A stretch of DNA of 64,000 nt. Source: Pseudoscleropodium purum (taxonomy: Eukaryota; Streptophyta; Bryopsida; Hypnales; Brachytheciaceae). A model generated the notes under the pieces. The model searched no databases and had not been told where the DNA came from. It saw only the letters and a program-made list of their open reading frames with translations. Each line of letters opens with the position of its first letter. Position 1 is the first letter of the stretch. Below are positions 38,345-50,436 of this stretch, piece after piece. The position numbers and the translations under genes are program-made. The DNA lies in the NCBI GenBank assembly GCA_963969395.1, contig OZ017796.1:44940243-45004242 (forward strand), written 5' to 3'.

Positions 38345-39876
38345 TCACCGAGCTACTCTGTCTATGAAAACCACAAAGTGAAAGAATGAGAAATCGCAAA
38401 ATTTGTAATGTCAAGCTAGGGCAACATCACGAGTCCCCATAGGACTTACCAGGAGGTACTAAGGTCTTGGATAAAACATGGCAATGGGGCGGGTCAATCC
38501 GTTTGTAGTAGTTTTTTAAAGTGTCGATAATCTCAAAACCAAACTGCCTATAAAATTCTATTGCCTCGTCATTGTTAATCTGGACATGCAGATAAACTTC
38601 CACGATGTTGGGATCTTCCTTGCAAAGATCCAAAGCATTTTGAAGCAGCTTTGAGCCTGCGCAAAGCAGCGTCAAAAAAACTTCATCAGCACGTATAAGG
38701 ATGAACCATCATACCTTGCTGCAAGTCCAAGGTCCCGGATCTGGACTAGACAAAAAGATCGAAGCGCTTTCACTCCATTACACATTTGAAATGTAAACAC
38801 AAACCTCTCCTCTCCCTGCACCTTGGATAGATATGCACTGACGTTATTGCTATACTATCGTAATACTCCCGCTTGTAAATATCGAAATTGTACCAAGAAA
38901 TCCGTTCAAAATTATAGAGGAACCTTCCCAAAGATAGACGCCAGGTGAAAAGCGTGTCTTAAACTTCAGGGTGACATTAAAGACATACGAATATTGCATC
39001 AAAACTGTCACCCTAGACTGCCTCACAGATATCCGTAACAATAGAGAGGAACACGTGCATCGACTGCACGACTATGTGCAGGTGACATTACAGACAATAA
39101 ACTTACCGATTCCTAATCTCCGATAAGGGGCGAGAACGCCCAGAGTCATTATGTAGAGCCGCACGTTGCCACCATCTTTCTTTTCCAAGCGACAGGCGAT
39201 TGATCCAACGCATATGTCATTGTAATATGCTGGAAAAGCTCATGAGCCATCCCGATTCAGAAATCACGCAACTTTCAAAGAAACGATTCAGAAATTTACA
39301 GCCAAGAAAAGCTAAAGCTGAACCCAGTTGCTGAAAAAAAAAAAGATAATCACACCCGTAATTACCACTGACCCAAAATCGATACCCTAAAGTCTTCGAC
39401 AGTCGGTAGAAATTGACTAAGTCGACCAACTAAAAATCTGATAAGTGTGGGGTTTTAGTTCAAAAAACAATAAACCTGTTGAAACTTCTCAACCTACGCA
39501 TACATTTGCCGGTGCGTTGGAATCCTCTATCATTGCTAACAGAACAAGAAATTTTCAAGATAATCCTCGACTAGAATCGTGCCACAAGCAAGCCAAACAC
39601 ACAGATGCAGATACAATACGACCAAAAATGAAAATACCCCACCCACCCACCCCGAACTCTAAACCCTAAACACAAGCACGTGCGAAGACAACAGAAGACA
39701 AGCAGGGGCAGGGCAATCGTACCAAGCTTGGTGAAATCGCCGGAGTTGAGCGCATCGTTGTAAAACTTGTCCTGGTACGTAACAGGGAAGATGGCCGTGT
39801 TGAGCTTGCGCAACTGCATGATGTTCTTGTCGCGCACACAGTCGAAGGAGATCGAGGCTTCCTGCGGCCGACCCAT
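38345..39876 (-). CDS. NAA50: N-alpha-acetyltransferase 50 (NatE catalytic subunit)
   Basis: GNAT-fold enzyme that transfers acetyl from acetyl-CoA to protein N-termini (typically Met followed by a hydrophobic residue) and associates with NatA at the ribosome. Coding exons on the minus strand are 39723-39876, 39107-39229, 38450-38656 and a tiny 38345-38361. Lengths of 154+123+207+17 nt join in phase to 166 residues, within the family range. Conserved parts are MQLRKLNTAIFPVTYQDKFY, YYNDICVGSIACRLEKK, LYIMTLGVLAPYRRLGIGSK (including the acetyl-CoA-binding R-R-L-G-I-G turn), VYLHVQINNDEAIEFYRQFG and FEIIDTLKNYYKRIDP. The start at 39876 (MGRPQEAS) matches plant relatives better than the upstream in-frame ATG at 39978. 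If the last 88-bp intron is retained, the chain instead ends GKSYGDS at 38427. No disabling change is seen. Confidence 0.93.
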
Positions 39877-40250
39877 GGCCAGGGGCAAACGCACCCGAGA
39901 GCTTGTGATGGAAAACCCTAGAAGAGTCCAAAGTCCGTCCGTCCGTGGGTGACCGAAAGCCGCACCAGCAGCAGCCAAGCGACCTGTTCCTTGAGCCCAA
40001 AACAGAAGCAGACGCCGTGATCTAGCAAACTCACGACCAACGACGAGGAGACGGACGGAGGCTCCAGTCGGGCGGGGTGAAGAGCCACAACGACGACGAT
40101 GGTCTGGTGTAACTTGGATTGGAAGAAGCGTTTGACGGAGATGCGTAACTTGGCACGAACGGGTGTCTCAAAGGCGAAATTTCAAACTCTGCTTCTCAAA
40201 GGTCCGGTACACGGTAGAGGCGTCACAGCTGCATAGGATAGTCACACCGG
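39877..40250 (-). promoter_or_regulatory. NAA50 5'UTR and promoter region
   Basis: A GC- and CpG-rich island directly upstream of the start codon ends abruptly in AT-rich sequence near 40250. A plant telo-box-like CTAAACCCTAAAC lies inside intron 1 at about 39659-39671, a motif often found near the 5' ends of translation-linked plant genes. The transcription start cannot be fixed from sequence alone. Confidence 0.45.
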
Positions 40251-41110
40251 CTTCTTCACCCCATTCTCAATTCTCTGAGAATGTGGATGTGGTGACTTAT
40301 GTTGATGGCCATCTATGACTTGCAGAGATTTCATTCTTCAAGAAATGAGAACGTCTTGAGGTGAAGAATGGACATGAAAAAGAATTCTTGAAGAAATGTT
40401 TCATCTCAATCACATGATGCTTCATCCCAATAGCAAACCACTTTCACTTCACTCATGGCATTAGAAATTCTAGTTTGTCTCATTCGGTCCTTAAACTATG
40501 CCAATCCACCCCATCAAGTTTTGTAAATAAATCCATTCTCTAATTTCCATTCTACATGCTCCACACACCAAAAACAAGTGTCACACCTTCTTCACACAAA
40601 ATGGCTCTTCATTGGCTCCTCTCTTCCCTCACCAACTTGTCATTCTTCATAGAATTTTGTTTCTTTGACAAGGTGTGACTACCCCTATTGTTTGTTTTAA
40701 ACATGCCATCTTTAACCCCTCAATGTCTCCTTGACCATTTCTCTACATAGCCTCTTTCCAAGTATCAACTTTCAAAATCCAAAGTGTAGCAAGAAATCGG
40801 GCTCATTGATCAACAATTTGTTGTTGAAATTCAAAGTACATTCTTTCGGGAACTTCATGATCATTTTTTTTTAATTCACTACATGGTTTGAAAGTCTATA
40901 ATGTTTAATCTACAACAAGTACAATTTGGAAAATGAGTTTAGAAGGGCACATTTTGAGCCCCTTGGATGTTGAGGGGATAACGGCCACAACAAATACACA
41001 CACAACACATCATCCATGGCAACACATGATAATTTCATGGAGAATATAGGTACATGATTTTTTCTCTATGTAAAGGTAGCCCTCCAAGTCATCATCCATA
41101 GTGAAGTTTT
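40251..41110. other. spacer without a recognised gene
   Basis: Moderately AT-rich, with no open frame of note and no recognised repeat ends. Confidence 0.4.
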
Positions 41111-41606
41111 TAGAGCATCCATAGTCCAACCTATATATTAATCTTCTAAATATATTTTTAACTTTTTAATTGTATAGAATTAGAATTTGAAGTTATTATC
41201 ATTAGAAGTGCATTGTAAAGTTCTTTGAATAGACATTAAAAAAATTTCAAAATTAGACATTAGAGAGCTACTTCAAAAGCATACTTCGAGTCATAAATTA
41301 TAGAGGCTTTGGCAAATCATGCTTACCAAAGCAAAACTTGACCTATTGCATTCCAAATTTAATGTGCAATTAGCCAATTTTGCTTTGGTAAGCATGATTT
41401 GCCAAAGCTTCTATAATATATGACTTGTAACATGCTTCTGAAGTAGTAGTCCAATATCTAAATTTGAATTTTTTTATGCCTATTCAAAGTACTTTAGGAT
41501 GCACTCCCAATGCTAGTAATTTCAAGTTTTAGTTAATTCTATAAAAATAAAAATTTAGAAATACAATTTGGAGGTTCAATGTACCAATTGGATTAAGGAT
41601 GCTTTG
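41111..41606. mobile_element. foldback MITE with long inverted arms
   Basis: Arms of about 220 bp face each other around 41350. The strongest part is 'ggctttggcaaatcatgctt' + 'accaaagcaaaa' at 41306-41337, mirrored by 'ttttgctttggtaagcatga' onward at 41379-41410. The outer ends read GAGCATCCATAGTCC and, from the other side, CAAAGCATCCTTAATCC, which resemble common plant MITE termini. No protein is encoded. Transcription would give a long hairpin RNA. Confidence 0.85.
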
Positions 41607-43639
41607 AGTTTTTTCAAAATCAACAAGGGAAACAATGCCTTTTCTATTGGTGAAATTTTGCCAATTTTGGCAAATGACAAATTAGAACATATAGAATTAC
41701 ATCCCTCCAAATATTCTTCTATAGTATAAGGATAACAAGGGTATTAATGAACAATAGGAAAAACATTGAAAGGAAAAGATTGCCTTTTGAAAACCATATA
41801 ATTTTCCTCTTATAGTTCAAATTATAATAAAATATTAAAAAAATTTAAAAATTTAAATTTTTAAATTTTAAATTTTAAATATAAACTAGACTTTATAAAC
41901 TTCACTAGACTCAAATTCCCAAATGATCATTTTTATGGCTAAAGTTCAAAGTGAGAGTAAAGAATTAGAACTTGTCAATGAATTCTTCAAGAATAAGACT
42001 TTGACCAAAAGTGTTGCAATCATCAAATAGATTTTTGGATATTGCACTTGTATTTGTATTTCAAAGGTTTATCAAAATAATAGTGGTTGAAATTACAATC
42101 AAAAAGTGGTTAGAGAGATATTTCAATTGTAGTTTGCAAATGGAGTTTACTATCTATCTCAAAGACTTTGGTTTCCTTGCCTATAGAATTCCACATGTTT
42201 TCCAATGACATTAATTTTGAGTCATTCCAAACCAAGATGAATTTTGGAAAAAAAATCTTTTAAATTATAAAGATTTACAATTTTTTAAATATATTCAATT
42301 GAAAAAAGATTGAACTTCTTTCAAGAATACTTTAGAAGAGATTGTGTGTGAGACAAAATCATCTTCAATCCAACAAATATTAGAATCTATAATAGGCACC
42401 TAAACCATCAAAATGGTTGGATCATTGCCCTCTACTTGTACATTATTGATTTGAAAGGACTTATTCTAATAGTTTTTTTAATTTTTAGGTTAATTCATTT
42501 GCATTATATCAACTACAATTTTTTTTGCATTCTGTCATTGTATAGAAGAAGTCATCATTTCCCATATGAATTCAAGTTCATGTAGTTGCAAATTTTTATT
42601 TAGAATTCAATTGATAGGCCTAAACTAAAAACTTTATAGACTACAATATATATTAATGTTGAAATAATGATAGAGTTAGTATTAGTATTTTTTTACTACA
42701 AAGACATTCTTGTATACATTATATTGGAATAATTTTTTTCATTGAATAATGCTCAAACCACATTTAATTTTATGCTAAATTCTTTTAAATATGAAAGAAT
42801 ACAAAAATGATGATATTACATGGTCTTTATTCACTAGTACAATCAAGTTTAGTCCATACCTATCAAAAGTTTTTACCTCCTACATACAAATAACATACAA
42901 AGAATAACCTTTAGTTCTATAGTTTCTCCAAATTATACAAGATTCTTCTTGTATAAGAAGACAAGAGGCTAAGATATCATAGTCTAATGTAAAGATTTGG
43001 CATAATAAGTGCGAAACTCTCTACAACTCTTGTAATTGTCTTGCACATTTCTACTTGTATAGAACTATGGAATCATTTTTTTGGTTCAATCAATCATAGG
43101 CACTACTATTTAGATCTTCTAGTTTTCTAAAAAATGTCATGATACAATTTGTTTTCAAATAGAGGCAACAAGGGCAACTTCATCTACCAGTGCCTCTAAG
43201 GCTTCCATTAAAAAAATTCCTAGCCCTCTAGAGGGTTGCTTTGGAGTAGCTAGAAGGACCCAACAATTAAAATTAACTTTGCTTATGGATTTGTTTTTCC
43301 CCTATAGTCACTCACTAGAAGTCACGGATATTTGACGATTGTCAATAGTTCAAATTTCAAGTATAAGAAATAAAATAACACTAACCAAGTATTGTAATGC
43401 ACCTTAACCCTAATTATTACATACCTTGTTTTCTAATCAAGTTATGAAAAAAAAAAAGCAATTGTCAAAAATAGTCCAGTGACATCTACCATTAGGGATT
43501 TTTTTAGTGGCATCATGATAGACTTAATTCATTAACAATTGGTGAGAATGAAAGGTGAAGAGGTTTTTTTTTACAGAGAAATCAATTATCCATAGTGAAT
43601 ATTTAAAGGGTATGGATATTTAGAAGATAGAGTATTCAT
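41607..43639. other. AT-rich spacer
   Basis: A self-complementary tract of A/T words lies at about 41835-41882. No gene or bounded element is recognised. Confidence 0.45.
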
Positions 43640-44195
43640 TGTCAAATACAAGAAAAAAATGCTCAAAGTCAAATTTCAGGCCCCATTTAGGTATAATAGA
43701 ATGATTTTTTTCATAAAAATTTGAATTGAATAAAGTTTGAGAATCTAGCTAGTTTTCATCTCCAAAAATCCATTTGAGGTTTAGAGCCTCTAATAAAACA
43801 TTACAAAAAAAATTCTAAAAAGTTTTCCCCTTGTAGTGAAAATTGTCCATGTGTTTAAAAAAAAAATCTAAAAGCGGTTGAAAGGGAAATCTTCTTTGAC
43901 ATTTTCAAACATCCTCTCTAAATTTTGTCTATAACTTTTTATTGGAGTCTCTAAACTACAAATGGATTTTTGGAGATGCAAATTAGCTTGATTCTCCAAA
44001 TTTATTTAGTTCAAAGTTTTTTTTGAAAAAAATCATTCTATTATGACTAAATGGGGCTTCAAATTCGATTTTGAATACAATTTCTACTTTTAACTTAACT
44101 ATGAGTGGTTGTGCTCCTACTAATTATAATTTACATATCCTACATGCATTATTTTATCTACTACTATCCCACTTATATAAACATCTTTTCTTCTC
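43640..44195. mobile_element. foldback element family F, copy A (left arm truncated)
   Basis: Inverted arms centred near 43870 include 'ccccatttaggtataataga' at 43681 facing its complement ending 'gactaaatgggg' at about 44056, and 'ctccaaaaatccatttgagg' facing 'caaatggatttttggagatg'. The right flank (44057-44195) also matches the right arm of copy B at 49864-50436, but the corresponding outer left arm is missing, so this copy is asymmetric. No protein is encoded. Confidence 0.75.
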
Positions 44196-44376
44196 ATCTT
44201 CAAACACCCTAAACTAAGTGGCTTTTGAAGCTAGTTGAAAAATGTAAGAATTCTTTAATTTTTTTTGGCAAATCTACTACATTTTGCTTAATTTCATTGA
44301 ATTTGATTAATTTTCCAATTAATCACCTTATATATATTCATGTGGCTCATTGTTAAATAGACTTTTATTACACCCT

Positions 44377-44532
44377 CATTATTAGAAAAATTTGCATTTG
44401 CCTCAACAAAATCTACTTGATGTATTTGTTGAGGCAAATGCAAAATCTGCATTTTTCAATGTAGATTTTGTGTTTGCCTCAACAAAACACCAAGTAGATT
44501 TTGGTGAAGCAAATGCAAATTTTTTCATAGTG
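44377..44532. mobile_element. short nested-hairpin MITE, possibly CACTA-derived
   Basis: The outer inverted arms pair 'tttgcatttgcctcaacaaa' + 'atctacttg' (from 44391) with 'caagtagattttggtgaagc' + 'aaatgcaaa' (to 44521). A second, inner inverted pair (ttgttgaggcaaatgcaaaatc against gattttgtgtttgcctcaacaa) lies within. The outer ends read CATTATTAGAAAAA and, inward from the right, CACTATGAAAAAA, which resemble CACTA termini. No convincing 3-bp duplication is seen. Confidence 0.65.
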
Positions 44533-45199
44533 ATTGGAGTCTTGGCATCTTTCATGAAATTCACACACTTTGACAATGCTTTACAACTATATGCCCTACT
44601 AATTTTTAGACAATTAGTAGACTAGTTTGGTCACTCTAGAGTGGCCTTTCAGAGGATGAAGAATTTCTCTAATGTGTATAGTCAATAAAATCCTTCATTC
44701 ATGATGATCTTTAGACTAGTAGGCCAACATTGGTAGTAGTACGAAGATGCCTTTAAAAAGTTTTCAATCCCTAGTGATAAATTTGTAATGTTGTTTCATT
44801 GCAATAAAAAAATTGGCCAAACTAGCAAAGTGAACTATTTTCTATCAAAATCCCATATCTTTGGTCTTAGATTTTGTCTTTGAATCTAATTCATAGATTC
44901 TTAACCTCTAAAGTCTCAGGAATCTAATAGAGGGGCCTTTAAAGATTTGTACAAATTCCTATGATTTCAATCTTTGAAATAATTTTTTGAATAATTTTTA
45001 AGATATGTTACTAAACTAATCGTCTTTTATGCATGAGAATATAATTTTTATTTCAATTGATACTTAGAAGCAAAAGTTTTGCCATCCCAAACCTTTGAAG
45101 AGACAAAAGCATGCAACAACAACAAAAATTGAAATACTTTTGAAGAAGTTTTTTCATTTTGTAGATGATTTTTTTGTCTATGTGGAAGATTTGTTTCAT

Positions 45200-46126
45200 T
45201 TAACCCCTAAAGGACTGAGGCCTTTTTTCTGCCAAAAAACACTGAAAACTGCCATTTCTATAGCAAAGAGTAAAATAAAATAATTTTTTTTTCCACATCT
45301 AACCATAGGATCTTACAACTCACTAGTATAAAAAAGTGTGGAAAATATTTCAGAATTTTTCACCGCATAAATTGCAAGATATTTGTGTTTAAAATGGAAA
45401 AAACAAGGTTTTCAGCACATTGCGGGACTATATTTTTTTACTTTGAACATTTTTTACTGAAAATTTTTGCACTACAGAGTTTTGAGCTTTAAATCTTTAT
45501 ATTGGAAAATTGAGTTGAGAGTTTGGGGAAAAAAAAGAAATTCAAAAAAACTTAATTTTCATTCTTAAAAAAATTGTTAAGTAGAAGTAGGTACTAGATA
45601 GAAGGAAAATCTAAAATATTCATATATTTTAGATGGAATTAAAATGCACTAATCCCAATATTGAGATTGTTCTATCAAGTAAACTAAACCATGAAAAATC
45701 AAAAAATTTGAAAAATTGCATTCAAAAATGAATCCTACAAGTTATTTTTTTCAAGAAGAGGCTCTAACTACTTGAAAAACAAGAATGTCCATAACTTTCT
45801 CATAACAAATCCAAATGAAATGAATCAAAGCTTTTTGGATAAAAAAAAAATATAATATACGAGGAAAATAATATTTTAAAAAAAGTTCAAATTTTTGAAA
45901 TGTGTTTTTGCTGACTGGACTGCCCTCCATCCCCTTGTTTGAGCTTATTTGGTCATAACTATTGTTCCCAGTCAACGATTATGAAAAAAATTATACTCTC
46001 ATAAAGCTTATCAATTTTTCTATCTTCAAAAAAAGTATTAAAAAATCACAACAAAAATTCAGCCTGTAGGTACTTGCCCGAAATCCCATTTGTCCCATGT
46101 AGGGACAATGGTCCTTTAGAGGTTAA
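45200..46126. mobile_element. dispersed element family G, copy A
   Basis: The ends form an inverted repeat, TTAACCCCTAAAGGAC at 45200 and GTCCTTTAGAGGTTAA ending at 46126. The interior shares 'aaatatttcagaatttttca' + 'cc' and neighbouring words with 55755-55800 in the same orientation. At about 930 bp, without coding capacity, it is a probable non-autonomous DNA transposon. Confidence 0.7.
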
Positions 46127-46955
46127 TTTAGATAAGTGATGTGAAAGTTATGTAGCATCTTGTTTTATGGGTAGTACTACATTAGATGAAATTTGGGGGC
46201 AAAGGAGGACCATTTCAGGCCTATTTACTTAATTTATTGTTTCCAAGGCAATAAAAGAATGGCTGGTTGCTAGAAAAAAAAATTTAAAAATTTAAATTTT
46301 TAAAAAAAATCTTAAAATGGAGAAAGAATTAATTGTTTTTAAAATTTATTAAATGATGTGGCAAGGTCTTGGCCACGTCACATTGTTGTAGTATTGCTAT
46401 AATAGTATAATCCCCTTGTTCCCGTAGCTTGAAAACTTGTGGGCTTCTATACTATTTAATGGCAAATTCTTAAGAAAATAATGTATTGAATTTGTTTATG
46501 AATTAAAATTTTACAATATAATAAAAATTCCATATGATCTTACAATTTAGTTCATTTGCTATAACAATCTTACATTGGAATTGGTGTATTTCAATTTCAT
46601 CTTAGATTATTATTTACAAATTATTTTTCCTTCTACCTTGTATCTACTTTGGCTTAACAATTTTTTTAATCAAGGTGAATTTTATTAGATTTTAAATTTT
46701 AGAAATGGACAATTTTCATTATTGTTTCTTTTAAAAATTATTTATTAGATTTTTTCTCCAAACCTTCAACTCAATTCTTCAACATATACAATTAACAATT
46801 TACAATTTGTAGTATAAAAATTTTAAGTATAGGGGATCAAAGCCTTAAAACTAGGTAGTCTATGTGCAAATAATCTCATTTTCTTCACTTTAAATGCTTA
46901 ATATATCTTGTAATCTATACAATCAATGTTTCTACAATTTCTTCCAAACATTCTA
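46127..46955. other. AT-rich spacer
   Basis: No gene or bounded repeat is recognised. Confidence 0.4.
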
Positions 46956-47814
46956 ATTAACCTTTAAACGCGCAAGCATCCCAAAAGTGGATGCACCTTG
47001 GTCAATTTCAATTACAACTCTTTAAATAACTATTTTTGGAATTTGATTTCAACTTAGAAAACAAAGGCTGAGAAGTTATGTTTCTATTTAATTTTAAAGT
47101 TTTGAGAAATGTCAAAAATTGAAAGAGTTATTGCAATTGAAAGCTCCATGTGTTAAAATCCAAATAACACAATATGGTGTGCTTTTCATTCATATTTTCT
47201 TTTTTTAAATGTATTTTGAATTTCAATTATAAAATTATGTTTCTCATTCCACTCTTCATTTATAGTAAAAATTATAGATTATTCTAATATATATTGTAAT
47301 TGATATAATTTTATTTCCACCTTTAGCTTTGAAAAATCACAATAATTTTACTTTTTCTTCAATTTTATTGATAAAATACAAAATAAATAGAAAGTTTATT
47401 TTTCTACTAGCAAAAAATATCAAAAAAATTTATATCAATTAAATAAAAGGATAAATTTGGTTTAATAGTTGAATTTGACTTCAAGGTGTTTGATGTGGCT
47501 ATTTTGGGTGTAAAAAATAAAGTAACCAATTGAAAATTTTTCATGCTAATCTCCATTGCTACTTTTAACCTTTCAAAAAAAAATTCAAATAATTTGGATT
47601 GTTTTTGCTATTTTTATTCATTTATGATCATTTTTTGCAACAAAAATTATATCAATTAGAAGTTTTTATAAAACAAATTGCAATTTCTCAAAGTGATATA
47701 GAATTCAGAGTTTCAAGTAGTAAAAAGATCATATTGTTGTTTGAAAACAATTAAAAAGGCTAAAATTAGCTCAGATAAGAAGTTTGACCATTTCACAATA
47801 GATCAAGTCCTTAA
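46956..47814 (-). repeat. dispersed repeat, copy 2 (inverted partner of 3971-4834)
   Basis: The reverse complement of this stretch aligns by eye with copy 1 end to end, with small indels. The boundaries are sharp on both sides ('attaacctttaaacgcg' at the low end, 'caagtccttaaag' at the high end). No open frame is shared between copies, so the element is noncoding. Orientation is given relative to copy 1. Confidence 0.8.
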
Positions 47815-49020
47815 AGAATTAATCTGACTAGAAGAAAATCCAACGGTTGGATATAGTAGATAAACATATGTTTATAATTGTTTCTCTTTGCTATTAGAAA
47901 TGGTAGTGTAGAGTGTTTTGGACAAAAACTGGCCATTGGATTTTTGGGGGTTGAGGTCTATATAGAGGATCTTTTTGTGAAATGGAGAATAATGTGAGAA
48001 ATTAATTCGAATTTCTAAAATGACACTTAGTTCATTGAAGGATGCATACATGGACCTTAATTTGAGGTCATATTGAAGACGACTGGCCAGTTCTCGATAT
48101 TTCAGGTTGGCCACCTTTGTCCTTACACTAGAGCAAATCCCATTGTTTTTTATTCAAGAGATATAGAGCTAAGGTAATAGTCCATCACCACTCTTACTTT
48201 GCAATTTGGACATCTTGTGCAATGTGTTGATAACTTAGTTGTCTGTATTTTTCAGAGAAAGAATTAAGTGAGTTGATTTAAATACAGGTGAAATTATATT
48301 AATACCATAAGAACTTGAATTGATATGAATTTTCAAATCCAAAATAGAGAACTGTTTGTAGGTGGAGGTTATGACCATTTTAAAAAGATTGAGAATCAAT
48401 AACCTACCACCTTCATTCCGTTAAATGAGTGTTTTAAAAGCACAAGTTCAACATTCTAAAAGTTAGTACTTCTTTTATTAACCAAATCTACAATTTATTT
48501 TCACAACTAAGTTCACCTAACTCAACATTTATTGAACCACATCTTATCAATCTTAAACCGTCCTTACATAAAGTAGAACTATCCATTATCATACAGATTT
48601 GCAATCTAAGTACTTTGGAGAAATTATTTATTTATTAGCTCTCATATTTTTCAAAGATTGAATTGTTTGAGAGAAGTTAATTGCAAAAAGAATGAAGACA
48701 TTCTAACAAAAATTGAATTTCTTGTGATTTTTCAAAGCTAAAATGTAAAACTACAAGTAGACCCTTGTTGAAGCATGATCAAATCATTGTTGAAGCATGG
48801 GCTCATGCGTCCACTCTCCAATGCATTGCCATCATGATAATGGATTAGTAAGATTGTAGTAATAGATGGAGCCAGTGGTGGAAATGGGAGGAACCTGTAG
48901 GTGGTAGAATTAGGTAAATGGTAGTATTGGGTAGTTCTACCTTAGATGTGAACTTGGTGTCATTCCTTGATAATTATACCAAATTACTTGCCTGAAGTAC
49001 ATCATTTACACACTTTATAA
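47815..49020. other. spacer without a recognised gene
   Basis: The short open frame 47872-48114 (minus) has no recognisable relatives. Otherwise AT-rich sequence. Confidence 0.4.
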
Positions 49021-49270
49021 GGGCCGCTTCACACATGGGCCCAAGGTCGAGAGTCCATCGATCTCCACCAATCAAATTTTAAAAAAACCCGACTTTGGCC
49101 GCTCGACCCTTCACACAAGGTGGCACAATCCAAAGTCCGTCACCCTCCAAAGTGCCTACATGGAAGCCCAAGCTCCTACTTGGCAATGGACTCATGACGG
49201 ACTCTTGACCAAAGTTTGGCCATGAACCCCATGGCTTCTCAACTTGGTCGGCCCATATGTGAAGCGCCCC
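49021..49270. mobile_element. Tourist-like (PIF/Harbinger-type) MITE, GC-rich
   Basis: The 250-bp element has terminal inverted repeats of about 35-40 bp. The left end is GGGCCGCTTCACACATGGGC and the right end, read inward, is GGGGCGCTTCACATATGGGC, followed on both sides by AAG.T.GAGA and CCAT. A TAA trinucleotide abuts both ends (49018-49020 and 49271-49273), the duplication typical of PIF/Harbinger. The interior is distinctly GC-richer than the flanks and noncoding. The minus-strand open frame 49079-49363 crosses the element boundary and is an artefact. Confidence 0.87.
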
Positions 49271-49273
49271 TAA

Positions 49274-49863
49274 AAATGGATGGGAAACTAATGGTAATGG
49301 GGCAAATTTGTAGAGCGCAAAATTGGATGAATGGTGGAATTGGATTGTTTGACTATATGTCACTTCTCACTAAGAATGATTTAATACTAGTAACCAAGTT
49401 GGCTTCACATTTTGTCATTAGTAACTTTTTTTTCACTCACTTCATATTTAGTCACTATTTCAGGGAATGAAAAGCGACAAATTTTTAGTGTTGAATTCAC
49501 ATTTTCAATCATTAGTGCGGAGAATTCATTTTTTCTCATTGATCTCTTCCTTCCTTTTGCATAACATTCTAGAGCAGTCAATCTAACTGCCTTCCTTTGA
49601 ACAAAATGGTGTGGAATATTCTGCACCCACAATAGAGCTCAATTACACACGTCAAGTAGTGTTAAAGGACTGTAGTTGAATGAGCTAGATGTCTTGGGGT
49701 ATTACACATTGTTTTCAGTAGCAAAGTATGTAATTTAAGTTTAAACTCTTAACAAATATTTCAGTAGCATTCAGCTCTTTGAAATAAGTGATGTCAAGAC
49801 CAAATTTTCTTAACTGTGATGTGAAAGATATTCACAATGTGACAATGTTTAAAAAATGACAAC
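49274..49863. other. spacer without a recognised gene
   Basis: Short open frames only. Confidence 0.35.
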
Positions 49864-50436
49864 TCTTCTTTATATAGATATGGTGTGGTAGGAGGTAAAG
49901 CAAACAATGTGGGATTTGTTTTGAAAATTAGTAGGAACTTCAACTGCTTATAGTTTTTTGAAAGTAATAATTGTGTTAAAACTACAATTTCAGACCTCTT
50001 TTAGACATAATATAATAACATTTCTCAAAAAAATTTGAACTAAATCAAGTTAAGTTTCATCTCCAAAAATCCTTTTGAGATTTCAAGTCTCTAATCAAAA
50101 GTTATGGACAAATTCCAAAGAGGCATTGCAAGGGGAATTTTTAGGACATTTTCAAACACCCTCTCTGAAATTTGTCCATAACTTTTAATTAGAAACTTAA
50201 AATCTCAAATGGATTTTTGAAGATGAAACTTAACTCGATTTACCAACTTTTCTTAGCTCAAAATGTTTTGAGAAAAATTATTCTACTATGACTAAATAAG
50301 GTCTGAAATTCTAGTTTTTAACACAACTTTTACTTTTGACTTCATTATAAGTACTTGAGAAACTATAAATTCCAACTTACATATCCCACATGGGTTGTTT
50401 CAGCTCCTACCACACCATATGTACATAAAAAGCTTC
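49864..50436. mobile_element. foldback element family F, copy B (complete)
   Basis: Almost the whole element is a palindrome centred near 50150. The outer ends 'tatggtgtggtaggag' (49880) and 'ctcctaccacaccata' (50404) pair exactly. 'aatgtgggat' pairs with 'atcccacatg', 'tttcagacct' with 'aggtctgaaa', and 'atctccaaaaatcctttt' with 'aaatggatttttgaagat'. The arms are about 280 bp. It is noncoding and related to copy A at 43640-44195. It would fold into a long double-stranded RNA if transcribed. Confidence 0.87.

Noticed and set aside
39571..39978. Upstream in-frame start for NAA50 at 39978
   Set aside because: The extra 34 residues are not part of the plant family, and the MGRPQEAS start at 39876 matches relatives; the lower end of this open frame runs into intron 1.
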